From an uncultured Bacteroidaceae bacterium (GTDB lineage: Bacteria > Bacteroidota > Bacteroidia > Bacteroidales > Bacteroidaceae), in NCBI GenBank assembly GCA_904502185.1, contig CAJGDX010000119.1, positions 1 through 5,135 on the forward strand: a stretch of 5,135 nucleotides of DNA. The letters are read 5' to 3'. The position numbers were made by a program, and so were the translations under genes. The notes under the pieces were generated by a model that worked only from the letters and a program-made list of their open reading frames with translations, was not told the origin of the DNA and made no database searches. Of the stretch, positions 1-4,946 are shown in pieces. Position 1 is the stretch's first letter, and every line of letters begins with the position of its first letter.

Positions 1-225
1 CCTCGAACAAGAAAAACAGAGGCTAAAATGGAGGCTTGCGCTATCCTCGAACAAGAAAAAACAGAGGCTAAAAATGGTGGTTTGCGCTATCCTCGAACAA
101 GAAAAACAGAGGCTAAAAATGGTGGCTTGCGCTGCCCTCGAACAAGAAAAACAGAGGCTAAAATGGAGGCTTGCGCTATCCTCGAACAAGAAAAAACAGA
201 GGCTAAAAATGGTGGCTTGCGCTAT
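1..225. repeat. Tandem array of five 44-46 bp units (left end cut by the window)
   Basis: Five head-to-tail units are visible at 1-44, 45-90, 91-135, 136-179 and 180-225, with no spacers. Each begins CCTCGAACAAG, continues through an A-run, ACAGAGGCTAAAA and TGG(A/T)GG, and ends TTGCGCTAT (TTGCGCTGC in unit 3). Length differences come mainly from A-run lengths. There is a higher-order period of 135 bp: bases 1-90 and 136-225 differ at only one position (T81 versus C216), which suggests recent block duplication. The left boundary lies outside the window. Frame 1 happens to stay open from base 1 to a TAG at 238-240 because 44-nt and 46-nt units compensate each other. The resulting low-complexity peptide shows no recognisable domain, so I treat this as non-coding repeat DNA while noting that a protein C-terminus entering from the left is not excluded. 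Confidence 0.95.
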
Positions 226-240
226 CTTTTGATAAGATAG
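222..240. other. Small hairpin at the end of the repeat array
   Basis: CTATCTT (222-228) is the exact reverse complement of AAGATAG (234-240), giving a 7-bp stem with the 5-nt loop TTGAT. Only two of the seven pairs are G:C, and no T-run follows, so it is not a convincing terminator. It starts inside the last repeat unit. It may be incidental or may mark the edge of the repeat element. Confidence 0.4.
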
Positions 241-257
241 ACTGCACTCGCTGCAAA

Positions 258-281
258 AAAATTGAAGTAAACTTCATTTTT
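258..281. terminator. Weak A-tract/T-tract hairpin, possible bidirectional terminator
   Basis: TGAAG (263-267) pairs with CTTCA (272-276) around a TAAA loop. After one T-T mismatch (262/277) the stem continues as four A:T pairs (258-261 with 278-281), so the hairpin has an A-run on its left and a T-run on its right. This is the shape of an intrinsic terminator in either direction, but only two pairs are G:C, so stability is low. It could end transcription arriving from the left, just before the promoter at 298. The palindrome could equally be a protein-binding site. Confidence 0.35.
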
Positions 282-297
282 CTTGCTCGTTTGTTGC

Positions 298-305
298 TAT
301 CTTTG
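298..305 (+). promoter_or_regulatory. Bacteroidota-type -7 box for the DUF4199-GT2 operon
   Basis: TATCTTTG matches the Bacteroidota primary sigma factor -7 consensus TAnnTTTG exactly. Transcription would begin near 311-313, leaving a leader of only about 13 nt before the ATG at 325. I see no good TTTG/TTG -33 element at the usual 19-21 bp spacing: the region near 274-280 is TCATTTT, and the nearest TTG, at 283-285, is too close. It lies upstream of five closely spaced genes and is the only evident promoter for them. Confidence 0.6.
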
Positions 306-324
306 TACGATAAAACAGAAAAAA

Positions 325-843
325 ATGAAAGAAGAGAGCAACGGACTAATACAAGCAGCAATGAGATACGGCACAATGTTGGGCGCATTGTGGATAGCTG
401 CGTTTGCCGTATACATTGCAGCACTGACAGCCCCCAGCCTATCACCGCTATTCCTGATCCTACTGGTCGCATCGCCAATTGTCGCCGGCTGTCTGGGAAT
501 AAAATACCGCAAACAGGAGAGAGGCAACAAACTGGGATTCATTGAAGCATGGAGTTTCATGACTATCAGTTATCTGTGCGCTTCAGTACTTTCTGCAATC
601 GCCTGCTACGTATATTTCCGCTTCATGGACAACGGAGTAGTGCTTACATCATTCAAGGAGCAGATTGACATCTTTACAGCAACCGGTATTGACGAAGAAC
701 TGAAGAAACTCTTCAACGACACCTACAACCTGCTTACCCAAATGAGCGCCAGCGATTATTGCATACAATATTTCACAACAAATATTTTCGTCACCACATT
801 CCTTGCCCCGATAACTTCAATATTCGTATACAAAAACAGATAA
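325..843 (+). CDS. DUF4199 family four-helix membrane protein
   Basis: This encodes 172 residues (MKEESNGLIQ...). Hydrophobic segments lie at about 15-34, 40-58, 72-99 and 148-168. Between helices 3 and 4 is a polar, probably non-cytoplasmic or peripheral stretch (about 103-147) with an acidic/lysine-rich helix (EELKKLFNDTYN). Size, four-helix layout, the basic YRKQERGN loop after helix 2 and the GFIEAWSF entry to helix 3 fit the DUF4199 family, which is common in Bacteroidota and of unknown function. I chose ATG 325 over the in-frame ATG at 283 because 283 lies upstream of the predicted promoter and transcript start, and the 14 extra residues look unrelated. The A-rich leader before 325 is typical of the phylum. 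It ends 4 nt before a GT2 glycosyltransferase gene, so the two are probably co-transcribed and coupled. A partner, scaffold or lipid-handling role for the glycosyltransferase is inference only. Confidence 0.85.
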   Translation: MKEESNGLIQAAMRYGTMLGALWIAAFAVYIAALTAPSLSPLFLILLVASPIVAGCLGIKYRKQERGNKLGFIEAWSFMTISYLCASVLSAIACYVYFRFMDNGVVLTSFKEQIDIFTATGIDEELKKLFNDTYNLLTQMSASDYCIQYFTTNIFVTTFLAPITSIFVYKNR

Positions 844-847
844 AGAC

Positions 848-1798
848 ATGGATATTTCCGTAATAGTACCACTATACAACGAAGCAGAATCACTCCCCGA
901 GCTCACAGCCTGGATAGAGCGCGTCATGAAAGAGCATGGATACACCTACGAAGTGATATTCATCAACGACGGCAGCACAGACAACTCATGGGAGATAATC
1001 GAAGAGCTACAAAAGAAAAACAGCAATGTACACGGCATTAAATTCCGTCGCAACTACGGAAAATCACCTGCACTATACTGCGGATTCGAGCGCGCACAGG
1101 GCAACGTCGTGATAACCATGGATGCCGACCTGCAAGACAGCCCCGACGAAATACCCATCCTCTACAAGATGATTACCGAGGATGGATACGACCTTGTATC
1201 GGGTTACAAGCAGAAGCGTTACGACCCGCTGACAAAGACCATCCCCACAAAGCTATTCAACGCCACTGCACGCAAAGTATCGGGCATCAAGAACCTGCAC
1301 GACTTCAACTGCGGCCTTAAAGCATACAAGAACGAAGTAATCAAGAGCATAGAGGTCTACGGCGACATGCACCGCTACATCCCCTATCTTGCAAAAAATG
1401 CAGGATACTCAAAGATTGGAGAACTCGTCGTACACCACCAGGCACGCAAATACGGCAAGAGCAAATTCGGCATCAGCCGCTTCTTCCACGGATACCTCGA
1501 CCTCATGTCACTGTGGTTCCTGTCGAAATTCGGATACCGCCCCATGCACATCTTCGGTCTTTGGGGAACACTGATGTTCTTCATAGGCTTCGTTGCAGCA
1601 ATCATACTGGGAGCAGGCAAACTCTACGCACTGTCAAACGGCATAGCGCAGCGACTGGTAACAGACTCGCCCTATTTCTACATCTCGCTGACAATGATGA
1701 TATTGGGAACACAACTGTTCCTGACCGGATTCCTGGCAGAACTAATCAGCCGCACATCACAAGAACGCAACAAATACAACATCGCAAAAGAGATTTAG
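848..1798 (+). CDS. GT2 family membrane-anchored glycosyltransferase (DPM1/GtrB-like)
   Basis: This 316-residue protein begins directly with the GT-A nucleotide-binding strand (MDISVIVPLYNEAESLPEL). It has the NDGSTD motif at 40-45, the DADLQD metal/nucleotide-sugar motif at 92-97, the FNCGLKAY segment near 153-160, the DMHRYIP motif near 173-179, and the RKYGKSKFG motif at 200-208. All are typical of polyprenyl-phosphate hexose transferases related to dolichol-phosphate mannosyltransferase, GtrB and ArnC. Two C-terminal transmembrane helices lie at about 233-257 and 276-300, as in GtrB-type enzymes. The expected reaction is transfer of a sugar from a nucleotide donor to undecaprenyl phosphate on the cytoplasmic face of the inner membrane. 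The actual sugar and final acceptor cannot be read from sequence. Length and motifs are complete. It sits 4 nt after the DUF4199 gene and 4 nt before a lipoprotein gene. Confidence 0.93.
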   Translation: MDISVIVPLYNEAESLPELTAWIERVMKEHGYTYEVIFINDGSTDNSWEIIEELQKKNSNVHGIKFRRNYGKSPALYCGFERAQGNVVITMDADLQDSPDEIPILYKMITEDGYDLVSGYKQKRYDPLTKTIPTKLFNATARKVSGIKNLHDFNCGLKAYKNEVIKSIEVYGDMHRYIPYLAKNAGYSKIGELVVHHQARKYGKSKFGISRFFHGYLDLMSLWFLSKFGYRPMHIFGLWGTLMFFIGFVAAIILGAGKLYALSNGIAQRLVTDSPYFYISLTMMILGTQLFLTGFLAELISRTSQERNKYNIAKEI

Positions 1799-1802
1799 CG
1801 CA

Positions 1803-2300
1803 ATGACCACTCCGCGAATAAAAGACATATTCATAGCAGCAGCCGTAGCAATTTCGACTATTTTCACAGCCTGCGACAATGGCTCGGACTGCAACATAAA
1901 CAACGTATCGTACAACCGCATACAGCTGTACAGCACAACAGGCAGCTCCACTGCAAGCAAATACAGCTACCCTAATGCACTGACAGTAAAACTGGTAATA
2001 AACGGCAGCGACAGCATCGTCATAAACAACATGACCGACGCGTCTGAATTGCAGTTGCCTGTCAGCTACACACACGAATGCGACACAGTTGTCTTCGAAT
2101 ACGAAGAGGGAGGCACAGACACACTCTACGTAGAACACAGCAACATCCCCTACTTCATATCAACCGACTGCGGCATGGCGATGTACCATAAACTGACCAA
2201 CCTGCGCCACACAAACAGCATGATAGATTCGGCAAAAATCAACGATCCAACAATTAACTTCAGCTGGCATGAGAATATTAAACTATATATTACTGAGTAG
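1803..2300 (+). CDS. Small lipoprotein, DUF6452-like
   Basis: The product has 165 residues. The N-terminus has a basic start (R5, K7), a hydrophobic core (about 9-21) and a lipobox FTAC with Cys24 as the likely lipidated residue, followed by DNGSDC. Three further cysteines (30, 93, 123) could form a disulfide in the periplasm. The mature part is short and beta-rich, with strands such as LTVKLVIN, DTVVFEY and DTLYVEH; HECDTVVFEY and the late DCG motif stand out. Size, lipobox, cysteine pattern and position directly before a DUF6048-like gene fit the DUF6452 family of Bacteroidota, but I assign this from memory of the family and its usual neighbour. The function is unknown. The reading frame ends 32 nt inside the next gene, implying translational coupling. 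Lipoproteins of this kind may be kept in the inner membrane or moved to the outer membrane; the sequence does not decide which. Confidence 0.82.
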   Translation: MTTPRIKDIFIAAAVAISTIFTACDNGSDCNINNVSYNRIQLYSTTGSSTASKYSYPNALTVKLVINGSDSIVINNMTDASELQLPVSYTHECDTVVFEYEEGGTDTLYVEHSNIPYFISTDCGMAMYHKLTNLRHTNSMIDSAKINDPTINFSWHENIKLYITE

Positions 2301-2961
2301 TCTGCTATTGTTTACACTGCCCTGCGCCACCAACGCCCAGGAGAAAAGCGACACCATCATAGCCGACGGCAAACTCACATTCAAAGGAATAAGCATCAGC
2401 GCCGACCTTTTCGGATATGCCAGCGCTCTGCTCGACGACGGCATGAGCAGCGAATTTGCCATTGAAGCCAATCTCGGAAACAGAATATTCCCCGTGATAG
2501 AAGCAGGCTATGGCAGCATAGACATCACCGACGAAAACTTCGGCATCCACTACAAATCGGGCGCACCATACATGCGCGTCGGACTAAACTATAACTTCAG
2601 CTACACCAAAGGCAAACCCGTTCGCCCCAACTACGTTTACGGCGCGCTGCGCTTCGGATACAGCAGAATGAAATATGATGTATCGTCACCACCCATCCAG
2701 GACCCAGTATGGGGTGGCGAACAACCCTTCGCACACAGCGATGTCAATGGCTTTGCCAGCTGGATTGAACTGGGAGTCGGAGTAAGCGTAAAAATACTGA
2801 AGCAGTTCCGCATGGGCTGGTGTGTACGTTACAAAGCGCGCGCCAATGTTGTAAACAGCGAAAACTCAAACGTAGGCTATATACCCGGATTCGGCACCAA
2901 CAGACACACACGCTTCGGCGCCACATATAGCCTGATTTACGAAATACCGTTCAAGAAATAA
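2269..2961 (+). CDS. Secreted beta-rich putative outer-membrane protein, DUF6048-like
   Basis: This encodes 230 residues. A clear Sec signal peptide (about 1-23, RILNY then SSLLLFTLP, cleavage probably after TNA before Gln24) supports the start at 2269 even though it overlaps the previous gene by 32 nt; a later start would lose the signal. The mature protein alternates hydrophobic and polar residues in many short strands ending in aromatic residues (for example YMRVGLNYNFSY, YVYGALRFGYSRM, WIELGVGVSV, FGATYSLIYEI), with glycine-rich turns. This is the pattern of a small outer-membrane beta-barrel. It lacks a lipobox: Cys19 lies within the signal peptide. DUF6048 proteins of Bacteroidota have this size and usually follow a DUF6452 lipoprotein gene, which is the arrangement here. 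The exact function is unknown; a structural or assembly role with the lipoprotein is inferred from the coupling. Confidence 0.82.
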   Translation: MRILNYILLSSLLLFTLPCATNAQEKSDTIIADGKLTFKGISISADLFGYASALLDDGMSSEFAIEANLGNRIFPVIEAGYGSIDITDENFGIHYKSGAPYMRVGLNYNFSYTKGKPVRPNYVYGALRFGYSRMKYDVSSPPIQDPVWGGEQPFAHSDVNGFASWIELGVGVSVKILKQFRMGWCVRYKARANVVNSENSNVGYIPGFGTNRHTRFGATYSLIYEIPFKK

Positions 2962-2987
2962 CCTCAGACACCCCAAAAAACAAACAG

Positions 2988-3983
2988 ATGAAACGCTGGC
3001 AAATAATTTTCCTTCTCTTCCTCATTGTTGGAACATTCTTCATACTATCCAACAACACACCCTACCAAAAGGACGAAGGTCGCATATTCGGCACGAGCTA
3101 CCGCATCACCTACAAGTCGAAAAAGAATCTGAAACAAGAGATAGAGAGCACGCTCGACAAAGTAAACAATTCACTCTCACCCTTTAATCCTGCTTCTATC
3201 ATAAGCAAAATAAACAACAACGAGGAGGCAACCCCCGACAGCATGTTCCTTTACGTGCTGCAGATGGCGCAAGAGGTGTCAGCTGCAACAGAGGGCGCAT
3301 TCGACATAACGGTAGCACCGCTCGTCAACGCATGGGGGTTCGGATTCAAGCAGGGCATAACACCTGATTCAGCAACAATTGACAGTCTGAAACAGTTTAT
3401 TGGCTACAAGAGCATCGCAATAAAAGAGGGAAAAATCGAAAAACAGCACCCACAGACCATGCTCAACTGCAGCGCCATCGCCAAAGGCTACGGCTGCGAC
3501 GCAGTGGCACAACTGTTCGACTGCAAAGGCATCACCGACTACATGATAGAAATAGGAGGCGAAATATCCCTTAGAGGCAAGAACGACAAGAACACTCGCT
3601 GGGTAATAGGCATAAACAAACCCGTTGAGGAATCAGCCATGACCAACGAACTGCAAGCCATACTGCAATTGACCGACTGCTGCATGGCAACCTCGGGCAA
3701 CTACCGCAATTTCAGATACATCGATGGTGTAAAACGCTCACACACCATAGACCCGCACACAGGCTACCCCGTAACCCACTCACTGCTGTCGGCAACAGTA
3801 GTAGCCAAAGAGTGTGCCTACGCCGATGCCCTTGCAACAGCCTTCATGGTGATGGGACAGGAGAGAGCAATGCAATTCTGCGAGCAGCACCCCGAAATTG
3901 AATGTTATCTGATTTACGCCGACCCGGATGGCAAACTGAAAACAAGCGAAACTGCCGGTTTTAAAAAGCTATTGAAGAAGTAA
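2988..3983 (+). CDS. apbE: FAD:protein FMN transferase (ApbE family)
   Basis: The product has 331 residues, normal for ApbE. The enzyme attaches FMN from FAD through a phosphodiester bond to Thr/Ser of exported or membrane flavoproteins such as NqrB/NqrC or RnfG/RnfD. Recognisable motifs, in order, are GRIFGTSYRITY (31-42), EGAFDITVAPLVNAWGFG (102-119), CSAIAKGYGCDAV (161-173), MIEIGGEISLRG (186-197), ATSGNYRNF (234-242), HTIDPHTGYPV (252-262) and ADALATAFMVMG (279-290). The last contains the Asp280/Thr284 pair expected to help bind Mg2+. The N-terminus is a single hydrophobic helix (about 5-20) with no Cys lipobox, so the enzyme is probably held in the inner membrane by a signal anchor facing the periplasm. 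It lies 26 nt after the DUF6048-like gene, with an A-rich leader and no internal terminator, and is probably last in the operon. No flavoprotein substrate gene is present in the window. Confidence 0.95.
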   Translation: MKRWQIIFLLFLIVGTFFILSNNTPYQKDEGRIFGTSYRITYKSKKNLKQEIESTLDKVNNSLSPFNPASIISKINNNEEATPDSMFLYVLQMAQEVSAATEGAFDITVAPLVNAWGFGFKQGITPDSATIDSLKQFIGYKSIAIKEGKIEKQHPQTMLNCSAIAKGYGCDAVAQLFDCKGITDYMIEIGGEISLRGKNDKNTRWVIGINKPVEESAMTNELQAILQLTDCCMATSGNYRNFRYIDGVKRSHTIDPHTGYPVTHSLLSATVVAKECAYADALATAFMVMGQERAMQFCEQHPEIECYLIYADPDGKLKTSETAGFKKLLKK

Positions 3984-4006
3984 CAGGCCAATCATACCTT
4001 ATATAT

Positions 4007-4047
4007 AAATATACGCAGCAGGTTCGACCAACCTGCTGCGTATATTT
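4007..4047. terminator. Strong hairpin between convergent apbE and marC, bidirectional terminator
   Basis: Bases 4007-4024 are perfectly complementary to 4030-4047 (18 bp; core ACGCAGCAGGTT / AACCTGCTGCGT) around the loop CGACC. On the + strand the stem base runs into TTTT (4045-4048), and on the - strand it runs into a T/A-rich stretch (complement of 3999-4009). It lies in the 86-nt gap between the apbE stop codon (3983) and the stop codon of the convergent marC gene (4070), exactly where a shared terminator is expected. The + strand T-run is short, so termination may be less efficient than the stem suggests. Confidence 0.88.
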
Positions 4048-4069
4048 TGCAAAAACGAACCGTTAAATA

Positions 4070-4669
4070 CTATTTATCCGAAACACTCTGTATAAGGAAA
4101 GAGAGGTTCGAAGTAAATAGTTTTACAGAGATTGCCAACAAAATGATTCCGAAGAACTTCTTCACGAAATACATTCCCGACTTACCCAGCATGCGCTGTA
4201 TGCGTCCGGTAGTCATCAGTACGATATACACAACTACCATATTAGCGCACAATGCCAGCAGAATACTCAGCGCAGAATACTCGGCACGAAGCGAAAGAAG
4301 CGTTGTGAAAGAGCCGGCACCTGCAAGCAACGGGAAGACCAGCGGAACATAAGTAGCCTCTTTAATGGGACCTGCATTCTTGAAAATCTCAATATCCAGC
4401 ACCATCTCCATTGCCATAAGGAAAAGCACCAAGGCACCGGCAACGGCAAACGAGTTGATATCCACGCCAAAAAGGTTCAACAATCCCTCACCCATGAAGA
4501 AGAAAAGACACATCAGGAAGAACGAATAGACGACAGCCCTGAAAGCACTGACAGCCCTGCCCTGCTCCCTCACAGAAATAACAATGGGAATAGCCCCGAT
4601 GGGGTCAATAACCGCAAACAGCACAATAAAAGCACTGAAAAAATCAAGAAAATTAAAAGTAGCTAACAT
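4070..4669 (-). CDS. MarC family integral membrane protein
   Basis: The product is 199 residues, mostly hydrophobic, with about six transmembrane segments (roughly 7-28, 43-67, 72-91, 107-127, 132-152, 167-187). Family hallmarks are FAVIDPIGAIPI (18-29) near the N-terminus and PLLAGAGSFTTLL (113-125) in the middle, along with GALVLFLMAMEMV in the third helix. MarC (UPF0056) proteins were once linked to multiple antibiotic resistance in Escherichia coli, but that link was later disputed; their transport role remains uncertain, so no resistance function should be inferred. The usual second motif reads GPG; here the middle residue is alanine. The start at 4669 places MLATFNFLDF before the first helix, as expected, and the gene is full length. 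It is transcribed toward apbE and away from rpsA, apparently as a single gene. Confidence 0.92.
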   Translation of the reverse strand: MLATFNFLDFFSAFIVLFAVIDPIGAIPIVISVREQGRAVSAFRAVVYSFFLMCLFFFMGEGLLNLFGVDINSFAVAGALVLFLMAMEMVLDIEIFKNAGPIKEATYVPLVFPLLAGAGSFTTLLSLRAEYSALSILLALCANMVVVYIVLMTTGRIQRMLGKSGMYFVKKFFGIILLAISVKLFTSNLSFLIQSVSDK

Positions 4670-4763
4670 AACTATTGTCCGCTGAATACATTAATTAGTA
4701 AAATAGACGTTTTTTAGGCATGTAGAATCATTGCAAACAGCAATAAAAAAGCATTACCGCTTG

Positions 4764-4796
4764 CGAAGATAACAAATTTGGAACGAAAAAAAGCAA
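4764..4796 (-). promoter_or_regulatory. Candidate marC promoter
   Basis: On the - strand, TATCTTCG (complement of 4764-4771) differs from the Bacteroidota -7 consensus TAnnTTTG at one position. A TTG (complement of 4794-4796) lies 22 bp further upstream as a possible weak -33 element. This would give marC a leader of roughly 90 nt. The match is imperfect and the region is AT-rich, so chance is possible; no better - strand box was seen between 4670 and 4800. Confidence 0.28.
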
Positions 4797-4860
4797 CAAC
4801 CACACAACAAAAAATCAAAAAAGCCAACTTAAAGAAAATCAAAAGAAAACCCTCAAAAAA
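4781..4860 (+). promoter_or_regulatory. A-rich, T-poor stretch upstream of rpsA
   Basis: This 80-nt stretch is rich in A-runs of 4-7 bases (starting near 4786, 4809, 4817, 4835, 4841, 4846 and 4855), with only five T on the + strand and none from 4781 to 4814. It lies 25-100 bp upstream of the rpsA -7 box. It could act as an UP-like or bent-DNA activating element suited to a strongly expressed ribosomal gene, and it has no coding potential. Function is inferred only from composition and position. Confidence 0.35.
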
Positions 4861-4884
4861 TTATAATATCCGAAAATAAAATCG

Positions 4885-4892
4885 TACCTTTG
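4885..4892 (+). promoter_or_regulatory. Bacteroidota-type -7 box for rpsA
   Basis: TACCTTTG matches TAnnTTTG exactly and is followed by GCACCC, giving an expected transcript start near 4898-4900 and a leader of about 45 nt to the rpsA ATG. No clear TTTG -33 element is found at the usual distance; the upstream A-rich DNA may compensate. A TATAAT at 4862-4867 is probably incidental in this phylum. Confidence 0.72.
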
Positions 4893-4913
4893 CACCCGAA
4901 TTCAAACAACATA

Positions 4914-4946
4914 ATGTCTAACTCATTAGTATCTAAAAATTTATGA
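4914..4946 (+). CDS. Possible 10-codon upstream ORF overlapping the rpsA start
   Basis: An ATG at 4914 opens the frame MSNSLVSKNL, and its TGA stop (4944-4946) overlaps the rpsA ATG (4943-4945) in an ATGA junction. It lies wholly within the predicted rpsA leader, downstream of the expected transcript start near 4899. Such an arrangement would let ribosomes finishing the short peptide restart on rpsA, or allow regulation by the leader. In addition, CTCAT (4922-4926) can pair with ATGAG (4943-4947) across the start codon, though a 5-bp stem is weak. With only ten codons, chance is a serious alternative. Confidence 0.3.
   Translation: MSNSLVSKNL

Noticed and set aside
1..225. CRISPR array
   Set aside because: The whole 44-46 bp unit repeats with almost no variation. 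There are no unique spacers between repeats and no cas gene nearby.
1..225. Each repeat unit as a promoter because it ends TTGCGCTATCCTCG
   Set aside because: TATCCTCG differs from TAnnTTTG at two positions, including core T residues, so it is not a credible -7 box.
283..324. Longer N-terminus for the DUF4199 protein starting at ATG 283
   Set aside because: It would begin upstream of the TATCTTTG box at 298-305 and of the expected transcript start near 312, and the extra 14 residues do not resemble the family start.
203..560. Minus-strand ORFs of 91 and 87 codons opposite the DUF4199 gene
   Set aside because: They are antisense to a well-supported membrane-protein gene; hydrophobic-codon complementarity explains their openness, and no promoter or recognisable domain is seen.
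1746..2138. Minus-strand 130-codon cysteine-rich ORF opposite the lipoprotein gene
   Set aside because: The cysteine/valine/tyrosine richness comes from reading GCA, AAC and ATA codons of the sense gene in reverse. It straddles two real genes and has no recognisable family.
4047..4352. Plus-strand 101-codon ORF opposite marC
   Set aside because: It starts inside the 3' edge of the terminator hairpin and lies antisense to the conserved MarC coding sequence, with no domain features.
4862..4867. TATAAT as a sigma-70 -10 box for rpsA
   Set aside because: Bacteroidota housekeeping promoters use TAnnTTTG, and a perfect one lies at 4885-4892; TATAAT in such AT-rich DNA is expected by chance.
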